60,000 nt of DNA. Origin: Branchiostoma floridae (Eukaryota; Chordata; Leptocardii; Amphioxiformes; Branchiostomatidae). The number at the start of each line of letters is the position of its first letter. Within the stretch, counting starts at the first letter, position 1. Positions 51,601 to 59,846 of the stretch are shown piece after piece. The translations under genes and the position numbers were made by a program. Where the stretch lies: positions 12,639,189 through 12,699,188 of the forward strand of contig NC_049993.1 in NCBI RefSeq assembly GCF_000003815.2. Direction: 5' to 3'. The notes beneath the pieces were generated by a model. The model searched no databases and was not told the DNA's origin. It saw only the letters and a list, made by a program, of their open reading frames with translations.

Positions 51601-54600
51601 CCTCCCTGAGTTTGGCATTGGGCCTACAGTTTGGCAACAGTAGGTCATTGTTGTGGTTTTGTTTGATGTTATGGTTCCTCTTCAAAACAGTGAACTTCAA
51701 GACAAAGAGATGATGGCAATAGCGTGGACGAGATCATCATTGACAGTTTGGCTTTTATATCACAGACCTGTGGCAATGGGGTATTCGGATGTATGATTGG
51801 AAAAGGATTAAAGCTGCCTTACCTCCTTCAATACAGATTGAACTAACTGTTATCAGGAATTCTGTGGTATGAAACATGGGACCATTGTCTGAAACTCATC
51901 TTTGGCTGGATTTTATCAGTTAAGAACATAGATATGCAAACAGCAAAGCATTGTTTTCGATGGACTGAAAATATCTTTTTAAGTCATGCAGGTGGTGCAG
52001 GTGATTTTTCTAAATATTGTTACCTACAACTGTGCAGGTATGCAGAAGAAAGTATAATGAGCCCTGCATTGTTGTTAGTATGCATGATGTTTGTGTTGGT
52101 TGTTTCAGGTGTCCTAAGACAGTGGAGAACTTCTGTGTGCACACCAGGAATGGTTTCTACAACGGACACATCTTCCACAGGGTCATCAAGAGCTTCATGA
52201 TACAGACTGGGGATCCCACAGGTCAGAGTTCACATAATTAAGCAGCCTACAGACATTTTTATGATATTACTGTTGTTTTTATTCCCATGGCCTCATAGTT
52301 TTGGGGAAATAGCTATAATCTTTGGTCACACATAAGTTTTGATGGTCTAGATTACTAATTGCTATTGTTTTCTGGACAAAATGCTCCAGCAATCACAATA
52401 GCAACAGTAAACCATTCACTTCAAGAAAGAAACTGTCGTCCTTGGGAAACAAAGTAGTTTCCAGATCTTGAAACTACGAAGACTTGACAGTACTTGTATG
52501 TCATCTATAAAGATGGAATAATTACTTGTAATAGTGCAGTACAAAGTCTCTCCTCAAGGTGGCGCTCTTGTTCCTTTTCTTTGAGAAACCTGAAGTTTCA
52601 ATATACCAGTAACCATAGTGACATTCTTTCTGTAGTGTCTATAAATGGCAAAAAAAGACAAAACACCAGATGATGTACTGTATTCAATGATACTCAATGA
52701 TATTGTATAATATATCATTAAATGATAGGATGTGGCTATTTCCCATTATGAATCATAGGATACAACAATTCAATCAATCAATTAAAAACATTTTATTAGC
52801 ATTATGCAAACATTATTATCTGAATTACGACTAATCTGCAATGCCTAAAAACTCAAAATGTAAAAGTTCAGACAAATTAGAAAATACAGAAAATTAAGCT
52901 TTACATATTTGACATTATACAATTTTCAATAGTCAAACAATTCAAAATCTCAGAAAAACATTAAGGAAGGTACACCTTTGTACAGTGCGAAGCATTGGAG
53001 ATCATTGTTGTGAATCATTTTTGCTTGGTAGATGATTGTTTTATTCCCCCTGTGCTACATTTGTTTGAACCTAATTTATTCATGAGAAGCTTAAATCGGC
53101 CTGCAGGCTGCTTTTCATCGAAGTCATGAGGGAGGTAAGGGTCAGATAGGATATAACAGAGATACAGCTTACATCGAGTCCTAATAAATCTATCAACATA
53201 CATCATTTACATTGTTATTGGCACCCATCTGTCTCGGAAGACAATGGTAGACAGACAGGGTGGGTTAGGCGACCCGTCTGCCTGGCCTGCACGTGACTTT
53301 TTAAGGTGAAGGAGGGGTGTGCACTTCCTTCTCCACCCTCTCGTCTACTGGCGCACTAAGTCCAATAAGGGCAAGAACTGTATGCAACGTGTAAGACGGC
53401 CCCAGCAGATGCAGGCTTGTTGTTTTGAGTTTCCGTCTCTCCTAGGAGGACTTTTAACCAAGGATGCAAGGGGTTCCTCCTACCCCTGACTCGTGTGTCA
53501 TGGCGGGTGCGTCATGCCCGAACATGCCCCTAAGGCCTGCCACTGCCACTAGTCGCAGCTAGGTACTCATTTACACCTGAGTTAGATGAGGAAAGTCGTG
53601 TAAAGTGCCTTTTCCAAGAGCACAAGATCGGTGACATAGCAGCCGGATTCAAACTCAGGACCTCTTGGGCCAGAGCCCAACGCACCGCCGATTGCACCAC
53701 GCCATCTCATGATATCATTACATTAACATGGTACAAAAACATAAAACATATCATTTAGCTTGAAGTGTATTTTCTGACACACACTCTGTGTACAGGTACT
53801 GGAACGGGAGGGGAGTCCATCTGGGGAGGGGAGTTTGAGGATGAGTTCCACCCCAAACTGAAGCACGACCGGCCGTACACCGTCAGTATGGCTAACGCAG
53901 GGCCTAACACTAACGGATCACAATTCTTCATCACCGTCGTACCAACTGTGAGTACATGTGTGTTTGTTTGTTTGTTTGCTGTTTGCATAACTGTTAAAGA
54001 CACCAGTTTCAACAGTAGAGTATTGGTGGTGTAACAATGGACTGTTTTGGTAAAATGATGACCAATGTTACTAAAGATCTGGATTACATATACTTTTGAA
54101 AACCTCAAATTTGATTCAAAATTGAAATTTCTAACATTGCACAATATGGTACTGGTATGTCAACGCTTTTCCTTTGAGGTAGTAGTGATTTCTCAAAATA
54201 TAAAAACCTAGTGCAAACCTAGTGCTCCAAAATGGAGATATTCTGCTTGTGTGTGTGAGTATGTGTGTCTATATTATATACACAATGTGTATGTATGTGT
54301 GTGTATAGTTTTAACTTTTATACCCACACACATGTATATAAATGGAAACACATACATTTGTAATGCATATACACACACATTATACAATACCATGCAAAAA
54401 AGAAAGTTTTTTTAACCTACCTCCAAATTCGGTGAAAAGGAAATATTTGTTAAAGATTGTTAGACATGCATATGCATGTATAGATGATAGTAGTTATTAT
54501 CTGTTGTATTTGTAATATTATTATCTGCTATTACAGTAGGTAAACATATTGTGATTGTAGCTTGTTGTGGATTTTCTTCCAGCCCTGGTTGGATAACAAG

Positions 54601-54726
54601 CACACCGTGTTCGGGCGTGTGGTCAAGGGAATGGAGGTGGTCAACAAAATCAGCCAAGTCAAAACACATCCCAAAACAGACAAGCCTTATGAAGACATCA
54701 GCATCATCAGTATCACCCTTAAGTAG
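30609..54726 (+). CDS. PPWD1: PPWD1: WD40-repeat cyclophilin (spliceosomal peptidyl-prolyl isomerase), spliced
   Basis: Exons: 30609-30738, 31758-31860, 33124-33224, 33728-33823, 34632-34719, 35103-35205, 35750-35893, 36074-36148, 36649-36729, 37230-37323, 37515-37568, 38635-38678, 39209-39402, 39944-40010, 49765-49847, 52109-52221, 53796-53947, 54583-54726. All are in phase, giving 621 aa (human about 646). Seen: WVGPMP near the N-terminus, [14 protein letters not shown]40 units ([40 protein letters not shown]), [15 protein letters not shown] and [15 protein letters not shown]. The C-terminal cyclophilin domain starts at about residue 469, with catalytic FHR (Arg510), [28 protein letters not shown] and the cyclosporin-site Trp ([13 protein letters not shown], Trp576). 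PPWD1 is a nuclear cyclophilin of spliceosomal C complexes. Intron 14 (40011-49764) hosts a whole gene on the other strand. Confidence 0.97.
30814..31663. mobile_element. Foldback/long-TIR DNA element with near-identical 263-bp arms and an assembly gap inside
   Basis: The left arm (30814-31076) starts TAGCCGCAGAGACGACTG and the right arm (31401-31663) is its reverse complement. I found one mismatch over 263 bp. The left arm runs straight into the 100-N gap, so the true arms may be longer. CCCTCCCCC flanks the element on both sides (30805-30813 and 31664-31672), a perfect 9-bp direct repeat. Inside each arm a 12-bp palindrome pairs (GACTGTTGGCC at about 30827 with GGCCAACAGTC at about 30866). 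No transposase frame is visible. Long arms plus a 9-bp duplication suggest a Mutator-like or foldback non-autonomous element; the flanks are low-complexity, so this is tentative. It lies in PPWD1 intron 1. Confidence 0.82.
31077..31176. other. Assembly gap (100 N)
   Basis: Exactly 100 N, the usual placeholder for a gap of unknown length. It begins at the inner edge of the known left arm of the foldback element, which suggests the hairpin itself broke the assembly. Confidence 0.99.
32165..32520 (-). mobile_element. 3' end of a non-LTR retrotransposon (LINE), RT C-terminus remnant
   Basis: On the minus strand 32466-32356 encodes [15 protein letters not shown], then [18 protein letters not shown], then a stop. 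The W-N-x-LP ... A-x(n)-F-K pattern is typical of the extreme C-terminus of CR1/L2/Jockey-type reverse transcriptases. After the stop comes about 170 bp of 3' UTR ending in a GAA microsatellite (seen as TTCTTCTTCTTC near 32165-32177), a normal LINE tail. The frame is broken just upstream, so this is a 5'-truncated dead copy in PPWD1 intron 2. The clade is inference. Confidence 0.7.
32923..33008. mobile_element. GCAGTTACT-ended MITE, copy 1 (short)
   Basis: The left end AGCAGTTACTCAAGCAACTG is complementary to the right end TTGCTTCAGTAACTGCTTTT. The whole is an 86-bp hairpin with an internal GACC/GATC region. It shares its ends with 38163-38337 and 44635-44731. It lies in PPWD1 intron 2, about 115 bp before exon 3. 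Confidence 0.7.
34127..34497 (-). mobile_element. GTGCACCC-rich non-autonomous DNA transposon, copy B
   Basis: The element starts CAGGGCTCGAAAT and ends ATTTCGTGCCCTG (371 bp). It is the inverse of copy A at 20811, including the AT-rich centre with GATGTCAAGAATATGATGTA (read on the minus strand here). It is flanked by TATAG on both sides (34122-34126 and 34498-34502). It lies in PPWD1 intron 4. Confidence 0.82.
35288..35690 (-). mobile_element. hAT-like non-autonomous element (TAGGGGTG end), copy 2
   Basis: It begins TAGGGGTGTATTACTGGTAC. Its minus strand matches 49294-49707 over TTCATTTTCTAATCGGTCC, GAATGGGCAATAC, AAAGGAATCTGTTTG and GGTCAGGTCCAGG. A perfect 8-bp direct repeat, TTCAGTAC, flanks it (35280-35287 and 35691-35698). 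An 8-bp target site with a TAGGG terminus is typical of the hAT superfamily. The far terminus looks partly deleted. There is no open frame. It fills most of PPWD1 intron 6. Confidence 0.82.
36218..36450. repeat. Nested palindromic repeat in PPWD1 intron 8
   Basis: Arms GGCAATTCTACTGGTAGAG (about 36297) and CTACTGGTAGAATTGCC (about 36409) pair around a core. The core itself holds two near-perfect palindromes, GTTTCTGCTGACAGAAAC and GTTTCTGTTGACAGAAAC, and repeated GATC(A/C)GGATCTCTAC units. The whole can fold into stacked hairpins. No copy elsewhere in the window was found. Confidence 0.7.
36897..36997. mobile_element. TAGCCTGG-ended MITE, copy 3
   Basis: AGCCTGGGTACCACCCTAT and its inverse ATAGGACAGTACCCAGGTTA bound a 101-bp segment; the pairing extends through TTTCTAC/GTAGAAA. 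The flanks TACACATAA and TGCACATTA match at 7 of 9 positions, a plausible 9-bp target duplication. It is in PPWD1 intron 9. Confidence 0.7.
37598..38108 (+). mobile_element. tRNA-derived SINE, copy 1
   Basis: The head is tRNA-like, with a Pol III A box TGGCGCAGTGG at 37611-37621 and a B box GGTTCGAATCC at 37654-37664. A roughly 430-bp body follows (AAAGGCACTTTACACGACTT, GGGGCATGTTCGGGCATGAC, GTAGACGAGAGGGTGGAGAA), ending in an A tail at about 38094-38107. It inserted in PPWD1 intron 11. A second copy in reverse is at 53218-53709. Intact boxes suggest it was transcribed by Pol III. Confidence 0.85.
38163..38337. mobile_element. GCAGTTACT-ended MITE, copy 2 (long)
   Basis: The left arm AGCAGTAACTAAAGCAACAG, then GGATATGATTTTGGAAACGG, then TCAGATATTTCAGATAGC, pairs with the right arm that ends TTGCTTCAGTAATTGCTTTT. 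A central palindrome, CCAGTTTGAAACTGG, closes the structure. It lies 55 bp after the SINE tail in PPWD1 intron 11. Confidence 0.78.
39412..39500 (-). repeat. GTGCACCC-family transposon, degraded copy C
   Basis: CAGGGCTTGAAATACTGGGT at 39412 matches the start of copy B at 34127, and traces of the GTGCAC core follow (GTGCACTC, GGGTGCACC). The other end is not recognisable. It begins only 10 bp after the end of PPWD1 exon 13. Confidence 0.6.
40097..40310. mobile_element. MITE-like element with TACTGTAAATG ends
   Basis: TACTGTAAATG at 40097 is the exact inverse of CATTTACAGTA ending at 40310. The 214-bp interior is built of GCGGTGGTTT, CGCCGCGAAGTTAAAACCAC and ACCGCGAA units in both orientations. 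Fragments with the same modules occur at 22310, 56192 and 57490. It lies in PPWD1 intron 14, just after exon 14. Confidence 0.75.
41317..41322 (-). terminator. Poly(A) signal of the fibrinogen-domain gene
   Basis: TTTATT on the + strand reads AATAAA on the minus strand, about 42 nt beyond the stop codon (41366-41364). This implies a very short 3' UTR. Confidence 0.55.
41364..47335 (-). CDS. Secreted fibrinogen C-terminal domain protein (FReD), nested in PPWD1 intron 14
   Basis: Minus-strand exons: 47335-47160, 45188-44890, 42651-42503, 42275-42014, 41674-41364 (stop). All are in phase, giving 398 aa. Residues 1-20 form a signal peptide ([20 protein letters not shown]), followed by a Lys/Pro-rich basic stretch. 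Around 66-95 is a short coiled coil ([19 protein letters not shown]). From residue 159 to the end is a fibrinogen C-terminal domain: [58 protein letters not shown], the calcium-site motif DRDND (311-315), [14 protein letters not shown] and NPNGVYYLG. Such proteins (ficolins, angiopoietin-like proteins, FREPs) are extracellular lectins or ligands, often in innate immunity. The collagen tract of ficolins is absent. The ligand and closest vertebrate relative cannot be told from sequence alone. Confidence 0.93.
44635..44731. mobile_element. GCAGTTACT-ended MITE, copy 3 (half)
   Basis: AACGTCTGACCGTTTCCAAA, ATCATGTCTAGTTGCTGGAG and TAACTGCTTTATGG match the right half of the copy at 38163-38337. 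The left arm is missing or unrecognisable. It lies in intron 2 of the fibrinogen-domain gene. Confidence 0.65.
46140..46400. repeat. Tandem duplication, about 137 bp x 2, in intron 1 of the fibrinogen-domain gene
   Basis: GACTGTGTCATATTGAGACA with CTAACGCTGGTTGA (46183 on) recurs as GACTGTGTCATATTGGGACA with CCAACACTGGTTAA (46320 on). Each is preceded by an AAATGTCA(T/C)GA block. A third, more diverged unit may precede them near 46040. Confidence 0.65.
47336..49293. other. Upstream region of the fibrinogen-domain gene, no gene seen
   Basis: This part of PPWD1 intron 14 must contain the promoter of the nested minus-strand gene. I see no convincing TATA element within 100 bp of its first ATG, and no other coding segment. 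Short open frames here lack splice sites or similarity I can recognise. Confidence 0.5.
49294..49707 (+). mobile_element. hAT-like non-autonomous element (TAGGGGTG ends), copy 1
   Basis: The element begins TAGGGGTGGGTACCGGTAC and ends GTACCGGTACACCACCCCTA (414 bp). The flanks GAGAACAC (49286-49293) and GAGAATAC (49708-49715) match at 7 of 8 positions, as for an 8-bp target duplication. GGTCCAGG units repeat near the left end. It is the full-length partner of 35288-35690 and ends 57 bp before PPWD1 exon 15. Confidence 0.82.
49876..50000. mobile_element. CTCCAAGCAGAT family, copy 2
   Basis: AAATCTCCAAGCAGATGTTTGG at the left and CCCAACATCTGCTTGAAGATTT at the right are inverse repeats with a few mismatches, bounding 125 bp. 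It begins 28 bp after PPWD1 exon 15. The interior differs from copy 1. Confidence 0.7.
51065..51145 (+). repeat. Dispersed repeat pair, copy 2 (PPWD1 intron 15)
   Basis: This aligns with 28300-28380 in the same order of blocks. It appears to be part of a longer repeat of about 350 bp (50930-51300) that ends with ACATAACCTTCTTAGCAAAG followed by GTAATAAG. Confidence 0.5.
53218..53709 (-). mobile_element. tRNA-derived SINE, copy 2 (reverse)
   Basis: This is the reverse complement of 37598-38108, sharing GGCGGGTGCGTCATGCCCGA, CATGCCCCTAAGGCCTG, CCTCTCGTCTACTGG and TTTACACCTGAGTTA. The B box survives as GGATTCAAACT (53645-53655) with one change from consensus. The tRNA head lies at the right end. 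It ends 86 bp before PPWD1 exon 17. Confidence 0.85.
54240..54380. repeat. TG/TATG and CA microsatellites in inverted order
   Basis: GTGTGTGTGAGTATGTGTGT and further TGTATG units (54250-54307) are followed by ACACACATGTATAT and ATACACACACAT (54325-54380). They can pair as a hairpin in PPWD1 intron 17. Confidence 0.8.
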
Positions 54727-55260
54727 ACTTAACAGTTGATACAATGTATGTGTTAACAATTCATGATACAATACAGTCATAGATGATGTCCAGATTTGCC
54801 ACTACTTTACTTCAGTTAAAGGTAGTTCAATCTCTACAATTGCATTTGATTTTGAGATTTTCTTCCGGACGTTTTGAGTGACATCCATGTAGATTTGCCA
54901 CTACATGTATTTTACTTCATTTACATTTGCATGTATTACTCAATCTCTACAATTGAATTACATCTGGAGATTTCCTTTTGGCGTTTTGAGTGGCATCCAT
55001 CAATCTTCTTCAGCATCATCACCAGTATAAGAATAAACTGGCAAGAACAAAGTGATAATCTGAAGTACATTTCTGAATTTTGGATATTGAATTTCCTTAA
55101 AGTTTTATATATTGTTTACCTGGATGTCTAACCTTTATGAATGTGCTTTACTTTTTACTTAATGTCCTTCAATGAGATGGTTGGATTACTGTAAATCTTG
55201 TTTGCAGGTCTTTGGTAAAGCTTACTTAAAGGAGATGATACAAAATAAATGTATCAATAG
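54727..55260 (+). other. PPWD1 3' UTR with a tandem duplication and poly(A) signal
   Basis: After the TAG at 54724-54726, two roughly 105-bp copies lie head to tail (about 54791-54890 and 54891-55000). They share AGATTTGCCACTAC, TTTACTTCA, CAATCTCTACAATTG and CGTTTTGAGTG.CATCCAT. The first AATAAA is at 55244-55249, giving a 3' UTR of roughly 540 nt. Confidence 0.6.
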
Positions 55261-55645
55261 ATTCTTAGCATTCCAAAATATTTTTTTCACTCACCCAAAG
55301 AAAAGGTAGTTACCATGCATATACAATGTACAGAGGTTTGTAAATCAGAAAGTCCTAGCCAACACTTGATGGGACAGAGCAACATGTATTTATGCAGGTT
55401 TTATTCAGTAATAAAAATCAGACTCTTTCATATATTCCATGTCATTTTTGATACATTAACACCTACATGTAATTGTAAATGCTAGCATTGATAGTGCCGA
55501 TGTTTGCAGCAATGAGAGAGAAAACAAAATTATAAGTGAATTGTTTGCTGGGTGCTTGTTCTTGCAGGCCAGGAGTTACAGAGTGGTGTTTTCAAATCTT
55601 CCTCAGGCAACCAATCAAGGGACTGAGTAAAAACAGTTCATATAC

Positions 55646-56164
55646 GCCCTATTCATGATGCAAAAATTGGTTTTATCCGATTGGCCTAAAAAATTCCAAC
55701 AGAAAACCGTTTTACAATGCAAACTTGCACCAACAGGCAAGCCGTTTCAGTTCCTTATGGTAATGCATGGTATGACTGGCTGAGGTTGTTGTCATCCTGC
55801 ACAATCTTTTTAGTTCCGACATAATGCTCCGATATCAGGACTGCCAGTTCCTCAGTCAACCAGGAAGTGACCTGATTATAAAAAGGACTTTTACAAAAAA
55901 CATGGCCAAAATACCCGACTGACAGGTTAGAAATGAGGTCAATGAGTCGACTATGAGTACACATGCCCGGATGTAAGCCAGATTGACGCTGCTTTTGCGT
56001 CCATGATGACAATTCGCAATTCAGGATGATTGGAAACCTTTTCAGATCCAACTCACGATGAAAAATCCATTTGGAATCTGAAATGGTGCGTTTATGATGA
56101 CAAATTTATCTGTTTTGGCCTACTGACACAGAACAATTTGCATTCTTGCATCATGAACAGGGCC
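55646..56164 (-). mobile_element. DNA-transposon-like element with GCCCT.TTCATGATGCAA ends
   Basis: GCCCTATTCATGATGCAAAA at the left is the inverse of the right end, whose complement reads GCCCTGTTCATGATGCAAGA (18 of 20). Length is 519 bp. A 98-codon frame runs on the minus strand (56051-55755), containing TSWLTEELAVLISEHY. The Trp...Glu-Glu spacing recalls the first helix of a Myb/SANT domain, but that is a weak impression. The target duplication is unclear. Confidence 0.55.
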
Positions 56165-56191
56165 ATAGATGGGTCAGGCTAGCGGCAAGAG

Positions 56192-56302
56192 TCGTACAAC
56201 TGTACTTTATTGTTTCAACCACAAATTTAAAACACTGCTAGCGCCTCCTTTGCCCTCCTACCGCGAAAATAAGTCCCCGCGAGATTAAAACGATTTACGG
56301 TG
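56192..56302. repeat. Fragment of the TACTGTAAAT / GCGAAA repeat
   Basis: CTACCGCGAAAATAAGTCCC followed by CGCGAGATTAAAACGATTTA matches the right half of 40097-40310 (CTACCGCGAAACTAAATCCC). The left half is degraded. Confidence 0.55.
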
Positions 56303-56700
56303 TTTGATTAACTCCTTTGTTTACGTCAATATGTCCAATTATCATAATGACAGATAATTGGAAGTTTGAAGTGATTGACAGCCAGTCATTCCAGTTAGCC
56401 CAGAAGCTGAGAGACAAGTCTTCAGCAGATACCATGGGATCAGCTGATAACTTCAAGACCCATGGAGTCTGTATTAGACTATGAGAGAAAGTGTTACACT
56501 GCTACAGATTGGTCTTGAGATTCACTCCTTTTTTTCCTGATACAAATAGCTTTCACAAGTTTTAATGATTAGTTTGTTGATATTTCTCAAGGGACCAAAT
56601 TGACCAAGATGCATGCGAACGATTGATTGACCAAATTGTCCAGTAAATCCCTTAAACAGGCAGGTTTATGCAGAACAATGTCCATCACTTCATGTCATGG

Positions 56701-56760
56701 CACACTCCTGTGCACTGCCTGTGTCTGGGGCACACTCCTGTGCACTGCCTGTGTCTGGGG
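56701..56760 (+). repeat. Perfect 30-bp tandem duplication
   Basis: Two adjacent identical 30-bp units, each beginning CACACTCCTGTGCACTGCCT and ending GTGTCTGGGG. The lack of any difference indicates a recent event or an assembly slip. Confidence 0.95.
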
Positions 56761-56943
56761 TTTAGTGGTAAGACTGGAGGATTTAGATAAGCAGAGAAGG
56801 AGACAGGCTGGCTGAGGTCAGTCCAGGTCCTGGTCCTGATGTGGGTTCAACCTAGTACAATGTATTGTGCTTCGTTCAGCTGACTTTAGAAGCTTTGTCA
56901 AAGATACTAGTAGATCGTAAACAACTCTTGGGGATAAATGTGG

Positions 56944-57041
56944 TAGCCTGGTTTAAGTCTCTTTGCCCTCTGAAGCAAACAGCTATTTGCATGAAAAGAC
57001 AAGAAGACTTGGCAGCTATAATATGTTTGGATACCAGGCTA
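56944..57041. mobile_element. TAGCCTGG-ended MITE, copy 4
   Basis: TAGCCTGGTTTAAG and GGATACCAGGCTA bound 98 bp. The ends match the other three copies. The flanks agree only weakly (transitions at the mismatches). It is in the intergenic region after PPWD1. Confidence 0.65.
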
Positions 57042-57489
57042 AGGTGTGACGAGTTGTCCTGAGTGTACTTATTTTGTACACCTGTTGCCTTTTGATAATT
57101 ATTTTTTTCGATCATGATACTCAAGGGACATATTCATCATTGAGTGCATCCTTTTAAGGGGCAGGTCATCTGGTACATGTGGGACAATGGTCATGTCTTC
57201 ACACACTTCTGTGTTCTGAGCTATGTTAGGGGTTTAAAATACTTTTCAGATTTAGATAATAGAATACCAGTAGACAGTCAGGCCCTGATAAATCTCTTTG
57301 GTCAGGCAAAGGTCAACCCACGTCTTGGTTCTGCTTACTGTAGGGTTCTCGTCTTTAGACAGATTTTGAATACTGTTTACTCCTGTCACCTGTGAAGCTG
57401 ATGTTCCACCACAAAGATAGTTACAGTAACTGTAGATTTTGATGTTTTTGTCATGACCTCTCACCATGAAAGTATTACTCTGTTAACAT

Positions 57490-57590
57490 ACTTTAAATTC
57501 ATTTACCTTTGCGATGGTTTTATTTCACAGTTGGAGTTTAAATGGAGGGTTTTGCAGTGTTTTTAATTTGTGGTTAAAACAATTTAGTAA
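57490..57590 (+). repeat. Degraded TACTGTAAAT-family fragment
   Basis: ACTTTAAATTCATTTACCTT with TTTGCGATGGTTTTATTTCA resembles the fragment at 22310 and the left end of 40097-40310. Confidence 0.45.
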
Positions 57591-57599
57591 CGTTACAGA

Positions 57600-59700
57600 T
57601 TGAAGTAACTAAGAATTGCATATTTGCAGTGGAGACCAAACTGTGTGGATTAACTACCATGTTTTGTCTTCTTGGACTGTTAACTGGTCTGCCACTGTAT
57701 TACTAAATTTGAGTGCTCCATATTCAAGTGAATTTATAGTATATGAGCTCATGGAGAAAAACTAGACGCACCCATTTGAGAATAAAGATATAGCCTTTTC
57801 TCTTACCTGAATTAAAGTTACAGTCTTTGCAGACAAAGGAACACTGTAAAACACTGCCAACTTTTTTTTTGCGAGAGTGGTGCAATGTTTTACCAACCTA
57901 AATACGTACATTATCCAAACATAACACAGTTCCCCCTAAAACGACACACTTGCCTTGAAGGGTCCCTTGACATTAGTGAAGCCTAGCTTTGGTTTGGACT
58001 TGATGTATCTTTGCTTTCAGTTGCTTTCAATGCAACAGCCAGAGAACCAACAACACAAGACTTCCACATATACACACAAGCTAACTCCTTAGATCCAAGT
58101 GTACTTCACATTCCTTAATTGGAGTAAGAACTGGGTTGATACAACCACTTGCCGAGGTATTGTGATTGCCTCTTTAAGATTGTTATCTGCAGTTTTGATA
58201 GCCGGTACTTTGTGCCACCTGTCAATTACACCTTCCCTACTTATCCCAAGCAGATGTAGGGTTTGGCTAAGTATGGACCAGTACTGTTTTAGGGGTGTTT
58301 TGTTAGCCTTTCTATCAGGTCTGCATTTAGTCTATATTAGGTGGCAAAGAGCTAGTGCAGTCCACTAAGGAAAGACACGCCACAAAAAGCTGACCTTACA
58401 TCTGCTTGGAGATCTCTACAAATAGCCTCATGACAATGCAGAAACAAACTAAATCTAACATATTTTACCTCCATGAATATTTGTGAATTTTTATTTTTCC
58501 ATTATCACCAATTTGCACTGATTCTGTCCAATGCTTTTTCCAAATCAGTGCATGTAGCAGGAAATTGAGAACAGGAACTGAGATAACCTATTCAGGAACC
58601 TTTGACCTAACTTCCTGTCAATGTCCCTTTGTCTTCCATGAGGAAACCAACCATTCAAATAACCATGCACACACAAACAAACGCACAAACAGGCACAACA
58701 AAAGCATAACCTCCATTTACAAAGGTGCATTTTTGTAGCAAGCCAACCAACAAATGATGAAAATATGACTACGTGCCTAGTAGCATGTCCTTTACCGTGG
58801 AATGATAAGTACATTTCTGCAGAACAAAAACATCAGACTAGGCATGTCATCCTTCATCAGTACTTTGTTATTTTTAGGATTAATGACAATGCCCCGTATT
58901 GATTAGATAAGGACTGGGCCTCCTACTGAGGTACACACTAATCCAAGGTCAAGTTTGTAGGGCATATTTCAAAGACACCGTGTCCTCATGTAGATGATTA
59001 TTGTTACCGAAATTCTTTTATTCACAGTCTAGTTAACAGTACAGCCAACAGTATACGTCAAAACGTTAATGAAAAGTAAACGCAGCTTGCAAGAAAAAAA
59101 TGTCAATTTTTGGCACCCACCCCCATACGATTGGTTGGTATGGCCCATGTCACACACCGTCCAAGCCTTGAGGCACTCTCAAAACAACACCGTTGCCCCT
59201 GGCTACCAAATCCCAAACAATTATTATGTTTACCTTTCTGAGCATACACGCATTAACCAGAAATGCTGTACAGGATTATAAGAAAGGTTTTTGTTTTGAA
59301 ATGACGTGTTTTTACATGGATAAAGGCCGCGAGAAATGTGTCTAATTTGTCAAAACGCAGGGAACACGGAAATCTTGTTTATACACTTACTTAGTTTCAT
59401 TAAGGGTGAAAGACGTGCAGGTGTGAACGGTAAGACTCTGTCGGGTGGTTTTCCCTAGGCTTGTATAAGCCTCCCGGCCCTTTTTACTAGACGGCAATGG
59501 CTGAGCGACCGCAACCGTTTGGATTTGATTCGAACCATTGATTTCATAGTTGGAATAAGATGCAAGATATAAAATTATGATTTTATAATGGTATGAAGAC
59601 AAAACATACAAGACGTAAAAAAAGTCGTTTGAATTTATCAATGGGATTGGTTCAGCAATCTGAGAAATCTTTGGTCGCTCAGTGACCATAGCGCGGTCTT
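57600..59700. other. Intergenic sequence, no gene supported
   Basis: Apart from the element at 58243, I see no exon with acceptor, donor and recognisable protein. The longest open frames (about 90-100 codons) have no signature I know and no consistent splice sites. A first or last exon of a neighbouring gene cannot be excluded near 59300-59700. Confidence 0.5.
58243..58414. mobile_element. CTCCAAGCAGAT family, copy 3
   Basis: CCCAAGCAGATGTAGG at 58245 and CCTTACATCTGCTTGGAGATC ending near 58414 are inverse repeats, bounding 172 bp. The interior is unrelated to copies 1 and 2. Confidence 0.65.
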
Positions 59701-59704
59701 AGCT

Positions 59705-59846
59705 TATCTCCAAGCAGATTTGCCCGTGGCATAGATTTAAAAAAAAAAACAAGCAGTGTCCAATCTTCTCCCGGTGTCTGTTGGACACTGGTTGACCGAC
59801 TGTTGATACTGTGATATACCACCAGTAAATCTGCTTTGATATTATC
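59705..59846. mobile_element. CTCCAAGCAGAT family, copy 4 (imperfect)
   Basis: The left end TTATCTCCAAGCAGATTTG is clear, and the right end AAATCTGCTTTGATATTAT pairs with several mismatches. Length is about 142 bp, with an A run at 59739-59749. Confidence 0.5.

Noticed and set aside
58545-58814. 89-codon minus-strand frame with a Cys-rich stretch
   Set aside because: The Cys/Val run comes from an ACACA-type low-complexity stretch (near 58665-58690); no splice context or signal peptide.
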